From: an uncultured Bacteroidales bacterium
Lineage (GTDB): Bacteria; Bacteroidota; Bacteroidia; Bacteroidales; Marinilabiliaceae
Length of the DNA stretch: 33,726 nucleotides
NCBI GenBank assembly: GCA_937892255.1
Contig: CALAUL010000080.1
Span: forward strand, 1-33,726
Direction: 5' to 3'
Under the pieces are notes generated by a model that did no database searches, was not told where the DNA came from, and saw only the letters and a list, made by a program, of their open reading frames with translations. Of the stretch, positions 1 through 7,368 are shown one piece after another. The position numbers and the translations under genes were made by a program. Position 1 is the first letter of the stretch, and each line of letters opens with the position of its first letter.

Positions 1-52
1 CGGGGACACAAGGATTTTCAGTCCTTTGCTCTACCAACTGAGCTATGGCACC
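1..52 (-). tRNA. tRNA-Phe (GAA), 3' part cut off by window edge
   Basis: The minus strand gives the first part of a tRNA: a 7-base acceptor strand (GGTGCCA, 46-52), a D-arm (GCTC...GAGC) and an anticodon stem AAGGA/TCCTT enclosing the loop CTGAAAA. The anticodon GAA lies at 17-19, so the tRNA reads phenylalanine codons. The T-arm and 3' acceptor strand lie before base 1 and cannot be seen. A full Bacteroidetes-type promoter sits about 45 bases upstream on the same strand. Confidence 0.93.
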
Positions 53-99
53 AACTTTATTCGCTTTCGTTCTGCTTGTTTGCTTCCCGATTGCGATTG

Positions 100-130
100 C
101 AAAGGTATGGCAAATTTTTGAACTACCAAA
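100..130 (-). promoter_or_regulatory. Promoter of tRNA-Phe (TTTG-N19-TACCTTTG)
   Basis: On the minus strand a TTTG (-33 element, plus positions 127-130) is followed after 19 bases by TACCTTTG (plus positions 100-107). This fits the Bacteroidetes sigma-ABfr consensus in both boxes and spacing. Transcription would start near 96, about 44 bases before the tRNA 5' end. It is one of the two promoters in the window where both elements are clear. Confidence 0.75.
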
Positions 131-191
131 CTTTTTAACCGAAAAAAGCAAAATATTTCTCAGGCCATTTATAAACGTTCTGATTTTTAAG

Positions 192-199
192 TATTTTTG
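192..199 (+). promoter_or_regulatory. -7 box (TATTTTTG) before M16 protease gene
   Basis: TATTTTTG matches TAnnTTTG and would place the start of transcription about 20 bases before the ATG at 223. The only -33 candidate is a poor TTTA at 168-171, 20 bases upstream. Inferred from consensus only. Confidence 0.45.
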
Positions 200-222
200 T
201 CGGCATATTTAATAAGACAACA

Positions 223-1446
223 ATGGCGTATAAAGTACATGTATTGAACAATGGTATTCGTGTGGTGCATATTCGGACATCGAGTTATGTGTGTTATTGT
301 GGGCTAATTGTAAATGTCGGTTCTCGCGATGAGCTTGAAGATGAGTATGGTATGGCGCATTTTATAGAGCATACCATTTTTAAGGGAACACGCAAAAGAA
401 AAGCATACCATATCCTCAGCAGACTTGATGAGGTCGGCGGAGAACTCAATGCGTACACTACGAAAGAGGAGACTACGGTACATGCCTCGTTTTTGGCTCA
501 TGACTTTGAGCGTGCAACGGAACTTATCGCCGATATGGTGTTTAATTCTGTCTTTCCCGAGCGAGAGCTTGAGAAAGAGAAGGTTGTCATTGCTGATGAA
601 ATAGCTTCATATAAAGATACTCCATCGGAAAGTATCTTCGATGAGTTTGAAGAGCAGCTATTTGCCTCTCCGGCTTTGGGCCATAACATATTGGGCTCGG
701 TGGATAGTATTGCGTCTTTTGATGAGAGCAAGATACGACGTTTTATGAAACGTTGCTACAACACCGATCAGATGGTATTTAGCGTATTGGGGAATATTTC
801 GGAGGATAAAGTGTTGCGTATGGCTGAAAAGTATTTCGGACAAATAGAGACCAATCGTCGTGCTTTTACGAGGAGTATCAGTCACAAAGAGTTTGTCGTT
901 GCGCACAATAGGATAGACAAGGAGACGTATCAGGGACATGTGCTTTTGGGTGGAGAGGCTCCAGGTATTTTTGACGATGATAAACTTCACATGTCGGTGC
1001 TCAACAATGTACTTGGCGGTCCGTGTATGAATTCTCGTCTCAGTCTTCTGTTGCGAGAACGCAATGGCATAGGGTACAACGTGGAGACTAATTACACATC
1101 GTTTTCTGACACGGGATTGTTTACCATATACTATGGAACAGACGCTACCAATATCGAACGTTCGTTGCGGATTGTCAAACGTGAGTTGGAAAGAGTTTGT
1201 TCAGTGCCGTTTACGGAGTTGCAGATGAACAAGATAAAACGGCAGTTGAGCGGACAGTTGCTTATGACAACTGTCAATGGTGAGAGTCAAATGCTTTCCG
1301 TTGGTCGCAGCGCACTTTTCTTTGATGTCGTTGATGATATAGATGAGATAGTAGGGCGAATAAAGGAGACAACGGCAGATGATATTTTCAGAGTGGCAAA
1401 TAAGTACATCAACCCACAAAGATTGTCAAGTTTGATATACAAGTAA
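223..1446 (+). CDS. M16 family zinc protease (pitrilysin/processing peptidase type)
   Basis: A 407-residue zinc metallopeptidase of the M16B type. The inverted zinc site HFIEH is at residues 46-50, and the third metal ligand is Glu126 in the stretch VVIADEIASY, 76 residues after the second His, the usual M16 spacing. The first half is therefore the catalytic lobe. The second half (about 180-400) is the inactive M16 C-domain, with an R-x-Y-like segment around ERNGIGYNVET. There is no signal peptide, so it is probably cytoplasmic. Members of this size degrade or process peptides; the substrate cannot be told from sequence. The ATG is the first in frame, and the N-terminal beta strand (VHVLNNGIRVV) is typical of the family. 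The methyltransferase gene follows after 25 bases, so the two are probably co-transcribed. Confidence 0.93.
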   Translation: MAYKVHVLNNGIRVVHIRTSSYVCYCGLIVNVGSRDELEDEYGMAHFIEHTIFKGTRKRKAYHILSRLDEVGGELNAYTTKEETTVHASFLAHDFERATELIADMVFNSVFPERELEKEKVVIADEIASYKDTPSESIFDEFEEQLFASPALGHNILGSVDSIASFDESKIRRFMKRCYNTDQMVFSVLGNISEDKVLRMAEKYFGQIETNRRAFTRSISHKEFVVAHNRIDKETYQGHVLLGGEAPGIFDDDKLHMSVLNNVLGGPCMNSRLSLLLRERNGIGYNVETNYTSFSDTGLFTIYYGTDATNIERSLRIVKRELERVCSVPFTELQMNKIKRQLSGQLLMTTVNGESQMLSVGRSALFFDVVDDIDEIVGRIKETTADDIFRVANKYINPQRLSSLIYK

Positions 1447-1471
1447 GTATTAATATTCGAAGTCTATACAC

Positions 1472-2113
1472 ATGATAGAGACGATAGAGATGGAACAGTA
1501 TATATGCTCGCATATAGATAGAGAACCTGCATTGTTGGCGGAGCTCGACAGATTTACACATACCAAAGTACTTGCGCCTCGTATGCTCAGCGGACATCTA
1601 CAAGGCACGTTGCTCAAGATGCTTGTCAGAATGGCAAATCCGACACATGTCCTTGAGATAGGAACATTTACCGGATATTCGGCTTTGAGTATGGCAGAGG
1701 GACTTATGCGAGAGGAAGCTCACATACATACTATTGAGATTGACGATGAATTAGAACCTAAGATAAGACCTTTCTTTGAACGCTCGGAACATTCACATAG
1801 GCTGAACCTGCATATCGGAGATGCAATGCAGATTATAGACTCTTTAGACGGAGATTTTGACTTTTGCTTTATGGACGGCAACAAACGAGACTATCCGGCT
1901 TATTATGAGAAGGTCATGAACCGTCTCGTGAGTGGAGGGTATATCCTCGCCGACAACGTGTTGTGGGACGGCAAAATCTTGCAGCCCGTGCATAAGAACG
2001 ACACACAGACGAAGGCTATAATGGAGTTTAACGACATCGTGGCTACAGATGATAGAGTGGAGAAAGTTATCTTGCCCATTAGAGACGGATTGACTCTCAT
2101 TAGAAAGAAATGA
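1472..2113 (+). CDS. Class I SAM-dependent O-methyltransferase (family 3, catechol-OMT type)
   Basis: A 213-residue cation-dependent O-methyltransferase of the small-molecule type (PF01596). The SAM-binding motif I reads VLEIGTFTGYSALSMA (from residue 60), and the acidic residues Glu90/Asp91 after the second strand would contact the SAM ribose. The metal-binding positions are Asp135 in FMDGNK and Asp161-Asn162 in ILADNVLW, the expected D...DN arrangement, and Lys138 fits the catalytic lysine. It would transfer a methyl group to a hydroxyl of a catechol- or caffeoyl-like compound; the natural bacterial substrate is unknown. There is no signal peptide. A second ATG at residue 7 is an alternative start. 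It lies 25 bases after the M16 gene and appears to share its transcript. Confidence 0.9.
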   Translation: MIETIEMEQYICSHIDREPALLAELDRFTHTKVLAPRMLSGHLQGTLLKMLVRMANPTHVLEIGTFTGYSALSMAEGLMREEAHIHTIEIDDELEPKIRPFFERSEHSHRLNLHIGDAMQIIDSLDGDFDFCFMDGNKRDYPAYYEKVMNRLVSGGYILADNVLWDGKILQPVHKNDTQTKAIMEFNDIVATDDRVEKVILPIRDGLTLIRKK

Positions 2114-2218
2114 TAATGCAAGTCGCAGAATGGAACAGGGCTAATGATGAACTTATACAAGCAAAACAGCGTAGCAATGTAGAGATAGAAGTTCTGCTAA
2201 AAAAAAGAGACGAAGAAA

Positions 2219-2701
2219 ATGAAAAGATTGATATACATATTGATATTTGTCCTTCTTGCGTATGAAACAGTCCTAGCGCAGAGTAAGGAGTATAATGAAA
2301 TTATCAGCGAAATAAAAGCAGGTGGAAATAAGCTGGGAATGACGACCGTAGGTCGTGAGGCTTTGCGACTGGCTTCGTATTTGCCGTTTTCTATGACTGA
2401 TGATATAAAGACTCTTCTCAACGGTGTCACGGTATTGAAAGTCGTCAGAAACAAATCAGGCTCTACAGCCAATTTCTTCGACAATTCTGTCAAGGCATTC
2501 GATGACGCAAAATACAGAGAGGTAGATGTGTCGAAATATGCAGACCGCAATACAGTGCGTCTGTTCTGCAAACGCAAATGGTTGTCGATACGAGAAGTAC
2601 ATGCCGTCACAACAAAAGAAAGAGGAATGAACATCTCAGTATTCGGCAAATTCAAAATACGCACTATACGCCGAGTGCTTAAAAATAACGAACTTCCTTA
2701 A
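2219..2701 (+). CDS. Small exported protein, DUF4252-like
   Basis: A 160-residue protein with a clear signal peptide (MKRLIYILIFVLLAYETVLAQ, cleavage likely after VLA) and no lipobox, so it is probably periplasmic. The mature part shows a pattern of the Bacteroidetes DUF4252 family: a central VTVLKVVR strand, a short helix-rich stretch, a YREVDV segment, an RLFCKRKW strand and a final SVFGKFKIRTIRRVL strand. The match is by eye and tentative; no biochemical function can be given. The mature C-terminal half is strongly basic. It follows the O-methyltransferase gene after 105 bases, which include a small overlapping reading frame (reported separately), and may belong to the same operon. A promoter for the next gene follows. 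Confidence 0.75.
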   Translation: MKRLIYILIFVLLAYETVLAQSKEYNEIISEIKAGGNKLGMTTVGREALRLASYLPFSMTDDIKTLLNGVTVLKVVRNKSGSTANFFDNSVKAFDDAKYREVDVSKYADRNTVRLFCKRKWLSIREVHAVTTKERGMNISVFGKFKIRTIRRVLKNNELP

Positions 2702-2781
2702 AGGTGTGTCTTATCAGTGCTTGTAACGATTTGTGTAGTAAAATAAAAAACGCTTCTTATCCCAAACCGAAATAAATACAT

Positions 2782-2789
2782 TAACTTTG
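2782..2789 (+). promoter_or_regulatory. -7 box (TAACTTTG) before the sigma-54 activator gene
   Basis: TAACTTTG fits TAnnTTTG and predicts transcription from about 2793, giving a leader of about 16 bases before the ATG at 2809. No TTTG or TTG lies at the proper -33 distance. The box follows the end of the preceding gene, so the sigma-54 activator/lptE/secG cluster probably begins a new transcript here. Confidence 0.5.
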
Positions 2790-2808
2790 CAGAAACAACA
2801 AACGCAGT

Positions 2809-4107
2809 ATGGACATAAATATCGAGGATATACAGAGACGTTTTAATGTCGTAGGCAGAGACCCGGCAATAAAGCAGGCGATAAATGTGGCAATGCAAGT
2901 CGCTCCTACAAATATGTCAGTACTTATATTAGGCGAAAGTGGTACAGGAAAAGATGTCTTTCCACAAATAATACACGCCAACAGCGCTCGCAAACATGGG
3001 AGATATATAGCTGTCAACTGCGGTGCGATACCCGAAGGAACAATCGATTCAGAACTCTTTGGACATGTAAAAGGTTCATTTACCGGTGCCGTGACAGAGC
3101 GTAAAGGTTACTTTGAAGAGGCTGATGGCGGAACGATATTTCTCGATGAGATAGGCGAATTGCCGGAAACAGTACAAGCAAAGTTGTTAAGAGTTTTGGA
3201 GTCGGGCGAATTTTTGCGTGTTGGCTCGTCTATAGCACAGAAAGTCAATGTACGTGTCATAGCAGCAACAAATGTCAACCTCGAACGAGCAATAGCAAAT
3301 AAAAAGTTCAGAGCGGACTTATATTTCCGTCTTAGCGGAGTGGTGATACGCATACCGTCGTTGAGAGACAGAAAAGGCGATATCCCCGAATTGTTCAAAC
3401 TCTTCTCCAACAAGTTTGCAGCAGACAACAATATGCCTGCGCTCACACTGACACCCAAAGCCATCGAACGACTTATGGCATATCGTTGGCCGGGCAACGT
3501 ACGCCAATTGAAAAATATAGCCGAAAAACTCACCGTCTTGTCGCCGGAGAGAGAACTCGACGCAGAGACAATAGGCCCGTACATGCCACAGGAAAATACT
3601 GATGGCTCACTGTTGGTACTTAATAATGAAGGCAGTTCGGAATCCTTCAACAATGAGCGCGAAATACTTTACAAGATTCTCTTTGGATTGAGAGAAGACG
3701 TGAGATATATCAAGTCGACAGTAAATGAACTCTTGCGACGAAGCGTGAGAATGGAGAGTGCCGATTATATGCATAACGTCAAATATCAGTTAGAACGCAG
3801 GCCCGCAAATGACTATTACGACACACTCGATGAGCCCGAAAACTATCAGACATCGTTCGTAGAAGATGACTTTGAAGAACTATCCGCCAATAAGGATAAA
3901 CACTCTTTCGAAGATCTGACATCAACAACGGAACCTGAAAATGACGAAGATACAGAAATGGAAAGCTTGTCGATTGTCGCAAACGAACGTCAACTCATAG
4001 TCAGAGTATTGAATAAATGTGGCGGACGAAGGAAAGACGCAGCCAAAATACTTGGAATATCAGAGCGTACACTCATTCGCAAGATGTCGGATTACAATCT
4101 TAAATAA
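2809..4107 (+). CDS. Sigma-54-dependent transcriptional activator (AAA+ and Fis HTH), no sensory domain
   Basis: A 432-residue bacterial enhancer-binding protein. Its AAA+ domain starts almost at the N-terminus: Walker A is GESGTGK (42-48), the sigma-54 contact loop reads GSFTGA (89-94) and Walker B is GGTIFLDEIGEL (107-118). Arginine-rich sensor segments follow to about residue 240. A linker of about 150 acidic, low-complexity residues then leads to a Fis-type helix-turn-helix at the C-terminus (about 390-432, DAAKILGISERTLIRKM). There is no receiver, GAF or PAS domain before the AAA+ core, so control must come from a partner, from its own level or through the linker. It would use ATP to remodel RNA polymerase-RpoN at its target promoters. 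It is the first gene of a group with lptE, a TPR-type gene and secG, with 5 bases to lptE, which hints at a link to envelope stress or assembly. Its targets are unknown. Confidence 0.93.
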   Translation: MDINIEDIQRRFNVVGRDPAIKQAINVAMQVAPTNMSVLILGESGTGKDVFPQIIHANSARKHGRYIAVNCGAIPEGTIDSELFGHVKGSFTGAVTERKGYFEEADGGTIFLDEIGELPETVQAKLLRVLESGEFLRVGSSIAQKVNVRVIAATNVNLERAIANKKFRADLYFRLSGVVIRIPSLRDRKGDIPELFKLFSNKFAADNNMPALTLTPKAIERLMAYRWPGNVRQLKNIAEKLTVLSPERELDAETIGPYMPQENTDGSLLVLNNEGSSESFNNEREILYKILFGLREDVRYIKSTVNELLRRSVRMESADYMHNVKYQLERRPANDYYDTLDEPENYQTSFVEDDFEELSANKDKHSFEDLTSTTEPENDEDTEMESLSIVANERQLIVRVLNKCGGRRKDAAKILGISERTLIRKMSDYNLK

Positions 4108-4112
4108 TAGTC

Positions 4113-4619
4113 ATGAAACACCTGATAACGTTACTTGCGACATCCTTGATATTGTTTACCACAGCATGTACTATAAGTATCACATTGAGTGGAGCGTCGA
4201 TACCAGAGAATATCTCAACATTCACAGTGCAATATATCAATAACAGAGCACCACTTATCAATCCCGACTTGAGCCAAAAACTTACCGAAGGACTTAGAGA
4301 CAGAATCCAAAAAGAGTCACGTCTGATACTCGTCAATGAAGGCGGAGATGTCGAATTCTCGGGCAATATCACCTCGTACTCTACAAAACCAATGGCCATC
4401 AAAGCCGACGCATTATCAGCCGAAACACGTCTCACGACAACAGTCAAAATACGTTTCCGCAACTTAAAAGACCCGAAATTGGATTGGGAACAAACCTTTT
4501 CGGCCTATCAAGATTACGATTCGCAAGACAATCTGTCGGACGTGGAAGAAGCTCTTGTCAAGGAAATTGTTGATGAACTTACAGAGAATATCTTCAACAG
4601 AGCTTTCTCCGATTGGTAA
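4113..4619 (+). CDS. lptE: LPS assembly lipoprotein LptE
   Basis: A 168-residue lipoprotein of the LptE family in its Bacteroidetes form. The signal peptide ends in the lipobox LFTTAC, with Cys19 as the lipidation site. The mature protein opens with the strand pattern typical of the family (SGASIPENISTFTVQYINNRAPL), followed by a helix (LSQKLTEGLRDRI), a central strand region (DVEFSGNITSYSTKP) and a long C-terminal helix ending NIFNRAF. In the outer membrane LptE plugs the LptD barrel and helps deliver lipopolysaccharide to the cell surface. The gene lies between the sigma-54 activator (5 bases upstream) and the TPR-type gene (26 bases downstream), so the three look co-transcribed. LptD is not in this window. 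Confidence 0.85.
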   Translation: MKHLITLLATSLILFTTACTISITLSGASIPENISTFTVQYINNRAPLINPDLSQKLTEGLRDRIQKESRLILVNEGGDVEFSGNITSYSTKPMAIKADALSAETRLTTTVKIRFRNLKDPKLDWEQTFSAYQDYDSQDNLSDVEEALVKEIVDELTENIFNRAFSDW

Positions 4620-4645
4620 AAACTCCGAAAAACGATAAAGAGCAA

Positions 4646-5434
4646 ATGACCAGAGAGCAATTCTATAACATGATATCATCACCGTCGTCGATGGCGAAAA
4701 ATGAAGTCGGGGCACTCATCGACATTGTCGCAGAGTATCCTTACTTTCAGGCCGGGTGGATGCTCCTGCTCAAAAGTCTACATAATATCGGAGATGTCAG
4801 ATTCTCCAACGAATTGCGTCGGGCATCTGTATATGTAAACAGCCGAGTCGCACTATATAAGCTTATTCATGCAAAGTCTCTTCCCGTAGCGGAAAAACAG
4901 GCAGAAAAGCTTGATGCAGTTGCAGAAAAACAACCAACGGAAGTTATCGCCCAACCTCTTGAACCCGAAGTAGACTATATCGAAACAGTCGAGTTGGAGT
5001 ATGATGTAGCGACAACAACTACATATAGCCTCAGCGACGAGGTAGATACTCCGGACGAGAAAGGTTTATGTGCTTTCACAGAATGGCTCGAGTATATCAA
5101 CAACAAATCGACAGAAAGCGTCGCTCCGCGTACTACTCGTGACAGAAACGCAGACCTTATCGACTCGTTCCTCAGTCTCGGGTCATATACGATAAGCGAA
5201 GTGCAAGAAGAAAAAGCAGATGCAGAGGAGTTATCAGCACAAACAGCCGAGGCGCAAAGAGATACGACAAGCTCAGGAAGCTCTATTTTGACGGAAACAT
5301 TAGCGTCAATTTACGTTAAACAGAAGAATTATTCACGTGCAATAGAGATATACAAGGGATTAAGTTTGAAAAATCCGGAAAAAAGCGTTTACTTTGCGTC
5401 TCGAATAAAAGAAATAGAAAATTTAATCGATTAA
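4646..5434 (+). CDS. TPR-type protein of the lptE-secG cluster
   Basis: A protein of 262 residues from the ATG at 4646. A longer reading from a TTG at 4613 would overlap lptE and is less likely. No signal peptide or membrane segment is seen. The N-terminal part (about 1-80) is helical and contains PYFQAGWMLLLKSLHN, which resembles a TPR-like helix pair. The middle (about 85-200) is acidic and low in complexity. The last 50 residues form a TPR-like helical hairpin (ILTETLASIYVKQKNYSRAIEIYKGLSLKNPEKSVYFASRIKEIENL). I have no function for it; TPR proteins usually hold partner proteins together. It sits between lptE and secG, 14 bases before secG. Placement next to a Sec component and an LPS assembly protein suggests an envelope role, which is inference only. 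Confidence 0.8.
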   Translation: MTREQFYNMISSPSSMAKNEVGALIDIVAEYPYFQAGWMLLLKSLHNIGDVRFSNELRRASVYVNSRVALYKLIHAKSLPVAEKQAEKLDAVAEKQPTEVIAQPLEPEVDYIETVELEYDVATTTTYSLSDEVDTPDEKGLCAFTEWLEYINNKSTESVAPRTTRDRNADLIDSFLSLGSYTISEVQEEKADAEELSAQTAEAQRDTTSSGSSILTETLASIYVKQKNYSRAIEIYKGLSLKNPEKSVYFASRIKEIENLID

Positions 5435-5448
5435 ATATAATAAAGACA

Positions 5449-5829
5449 ATGTACACATTTCTATCAATCATCATTATTATTGTCAGCATTCTTTTGATTG
5501 CTACGGTATTAATGCAGAACTCTAAAGGAGGAGGCTTGACTCAGAACTTTGCAAGTCAGCAGCAGATTATGGGTGTGCGTAAGACAACTGAATTCCTTGA
5601 GAAAGTCACATGGACGCTTGCTGTGTCTATCGTTGTTCTCTCGTTTGTTTCAGTGGGATTTATGAACGGACCAGCTGTTGCAACAGGCTCGGAGATTGAC
5701 AGGGCTCTCGATGCTCGTCAGTCTGCAGCACCTGTGGCGACTCCAGCGTTCCCGACACAGGCACCAGTCGGAACTACAGATGCTCCTGCTGCAGAAGTTC
5801 CTGCTACAGAGGCCCCGGTTGCTGAATAA
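5449..5829 (+). CDS. secG: Preprotein translocase subunit SecG
   Basis: A 126-residue inner membrane protein with two transmembrane segments, about 3-21 and 54-71. Between them is the conserved cytoplasmic loop MQNSKGGGLTQNF (22-34), typical of SecG. SecG sits beside SecYE and helps SecA-driven export of unfolded proteins. Residues 79-126 form an extra tail rich in Ala, Pro, Thr and Glu, ending VPATEAPVAE. Shorter SecG proteins lack this tail, while Bacteroidetes forms often have such a low-complexity extension. The gene is last in the cluster and is followed by a perfect 12-bp hairpin terminator. Confidence 0.93.
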   Translation: MYTFLSIIIIIVSILLIATVLMQNSKGGGLTQNFASQQQIMGVRKTTEFLEKVTWTLAVSIVVLSFVSVGFMNGPAVATGSEIDRALDARQSAAPVATPAFPTQAPVGTTDAPAAEVPATEAPVAE

Positions 5830-5894
5830 TAGTTCTTTGCTACGACTGACGCAGTGACGAACTTTGATTGGCTATCATGGTGTAGCTATGAAAC

Positions 5895-5939
5895 AAAAGA
5901 CACATATCATCAATCTTGATGCGGTATGTGTCTTTTTTT
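5895..5939 (+). terminator. Rho-independent terminator after secG
   Basis: AAAAGACACATA (5895-5906) pairs perfectly with TATGTGTCTTTT (5925-5936), leaving an 18-base loop, and the T run continues to 5939. It lies 65 bases after the secG stop and would end that operon. The A run on the other side could also let it work on the minus strand. Confidence 0.85.
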
Positions 5940-6208
5940 GTCGCTTGAATTTCGTCTTGCGGACTCCGTATAAATGCTTCAAAAAGCTCTTTGGAACGGA
6001 GCGCATAGGAGTGAAATGTATATGCAAGAGAACGATTTTACAGAGATGAAGAAGTTGTTGTCAAGAGGTTGGAAGAGCGGTGTTAGTGGGAGAGCGAAAA
6101 GAGAGAAGAAGATGATTCGTCCTTCGTGGTTGGAATGTGTTTTACGATAAATATCTCGGGCTTCTAAAAATCGTTTGGCTGATTGTCGGTTAACTCATGT
6201 AATATTAT
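5940..6208. other. Gap between the secG terminator and proB, no gene seen
   Basis: The whole gap between secG and proB is 394 bases. Apart from the terminator at its start and the -7 box at its end, I see no gene. A 61-codon open frame (5864-6049) starts inside the terminator region and has no protein-like features. The stretch 6055-6120 is rich in G and A and could lie in an untranslated leader or be plain spacer. No tRNA, riboswitch or repeat was recognised. Confidence 0.5.
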
Positions 6209-6216
6209 TAACTTTG
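6209..6216 (+). promoter_or_regulatory. -7 box (TAACTTTG) just before proB
   Basis: TAACTTTG fits TAnnTTTG. The nearest upstream TTG is at 6183-6185, 23 bases away, slightly longer than usual. With the normal spacing, transcription would begin near 6220 and leave only about four bases before the ATG at 6224, a nearly leaderless message. Confidence 0.5.
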
Positions 6217-6223
6217 TCACATT

Positions 6224-7315
6224 ATGACAATAACTATAAAAATAGGCTCTAACGTACTCACAGGAAGCAACGGAATGCTTAATGTGGAGCGCATGAAAAA
6301 CCTCGTGGCGGAGATTGCACAATTGCACGCTGTCGGACATAAGGTTATACTCGTCACATCGGGAGCTGTGGCGGCAGGTCGAAGTATGGCCTCTAATTAT
6401 CAGCAACTTGAGCCTGTTGCTATGCGTCAGTTGCTCTCTTCCATAGGACAGGTGAAACTTATTGATACATATAAGCAATTGTTCGACGAACACGGTATGC
6501 TTATAGGACAGTTGCTTGTGACGAAACAAGACTTCTCGACACGTGAGCATTATCTCAACATGAAGAACTGTATCCAGACATTGTGGGAGAATGGAGTTGT
6601 GCCGGTGGTGAACGAGAATGATACGGTATCTGTTACAGCGTTGATGTTTACCGATAATGACGAGTTGTCGGGTCTTTTGGCGTCGATGATGGACTGCGAA
6701 AAGCTTTTTATATTGAGTAATATTGATGGGATTTACAATGGCAATCCGTCAGATGAGGGGACAGAGGTGATACGTGAAATCAAAGCCGGATTTAACGTGT
6801 CGCAGTATGTGCAGACTACTAAGTCTGGCTTTGGCAGAGGTGGCATGCAGACCAAATGTCGTACGGCGCAGAAGACAGCCGATTCGGGTATCGATGTATA
6901 CATTGCCAATGGTACAACGTCAAATGTTATTACTCGTTTGGCTAATGAAGACAAAGACTTTGTGTGTACACATTTTGAGTCAGGAGAAAAGAGCCCAGCC
7001 ATAAAGAAGTGGATAGCATACTCTGAAGGATTTGCCAAAGCGTCTGTTACGGTTAACGATGGAGCAAAGCATGCACTTACGGGACATGACAAGGCGGCTT
7101 CGTTGCTCATACCAGGCATAGTGGCTTATTCGGGAGAGTTTAAGAAAGATGACCTATTGTTGGTCAAGGACGCCGAGGGAGAAATAATAGGCGTGGGAAG
7201 AGCTTCAATGGACAAGGAGAAAGCTGTTAAGTTATCAGAAATGTTGAAGGCTGATTCTCGTCGTCATACCCGACCTTTGATACATTACGATTATTTGTAC
7301 ATATACAACATATAG
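6224..7315 (+). CDS. proB: Glutamate 5-kinase ProB
   Basis: A 363-residue cytoplasmic enzyme that phosphorylates glutamate to gamma-glutamyl phosphate, the first step of proline synthesis. The amino-acid kinase domain covers about 1-245: ITIKIGSNVLTG is the phosphate loop, VTSGAVAAGR (about 46-55) and VVPVVNENDTVS (about 126-137) shape the glutamate and ATP sites, and SGFGRGGMQTK (about 201-211) is a ProB signature. Residues from about 260 form a PUA domain (GIVAYSGEFKKDDLLLVKD...GVGRASMDKEKA), as in full-length ProB proteins. The start is fixed because the catalytic strand begins at residue 2. It stands 53 bases before proA, its partner enzyme, and heads a four-gene run. A -7 box lies right against the start codon. 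Confidence 0.96.
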   Translation: MTITIKIGSNVLTGSNGMLNVERMKNLVAEIAQLHAVGHKVILVTSGAVAAGRSMASNYQQLEPVAMRQLLSSIGQVKLIDTYKQLFDEHGMLIGQLLVTKQDFSTREHYLNMKNCIQTLWENGVVPVVNENDTVSVTALMFTDNDELSGLLASMMDCEKLFILSNIDGIYNGNPSDEGTEVIREIKAGFNVSQYVQTTKSGFGRGGMQTKCRTAQKTADSGIDVYIANGTTSNVITRLANEDKDFVCTHFESGEKSPAIKKWIAYSEGFAKASVTVNDGAKHALTGHDKAASLLIPGIVAYSGEFKKDDLLLVKDAEGEIIGVGRASMDKEKAVKLSEMLKADSRRHTRPLIHYDYLYIYNI

Positions 7316-7368
7316 TTTGCCGATGTCATGTCGGTGAATATTTACGAACACGGTTATACGGATATTAT

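Noticed and set aside
5329..5344. CACGTG-centred 16-mer resembling parS
   Set aside because: It matches the common parS consensus at only 12 of 16 places, lies inside the TPR-type gene in codons that make sense as protein, and is far from parAB.
5864..6049. 61-codon open frame after secG
   Set aside because: It starts within the terminator stem region, has no recognisable features and crosses the T run; it looks like chance.
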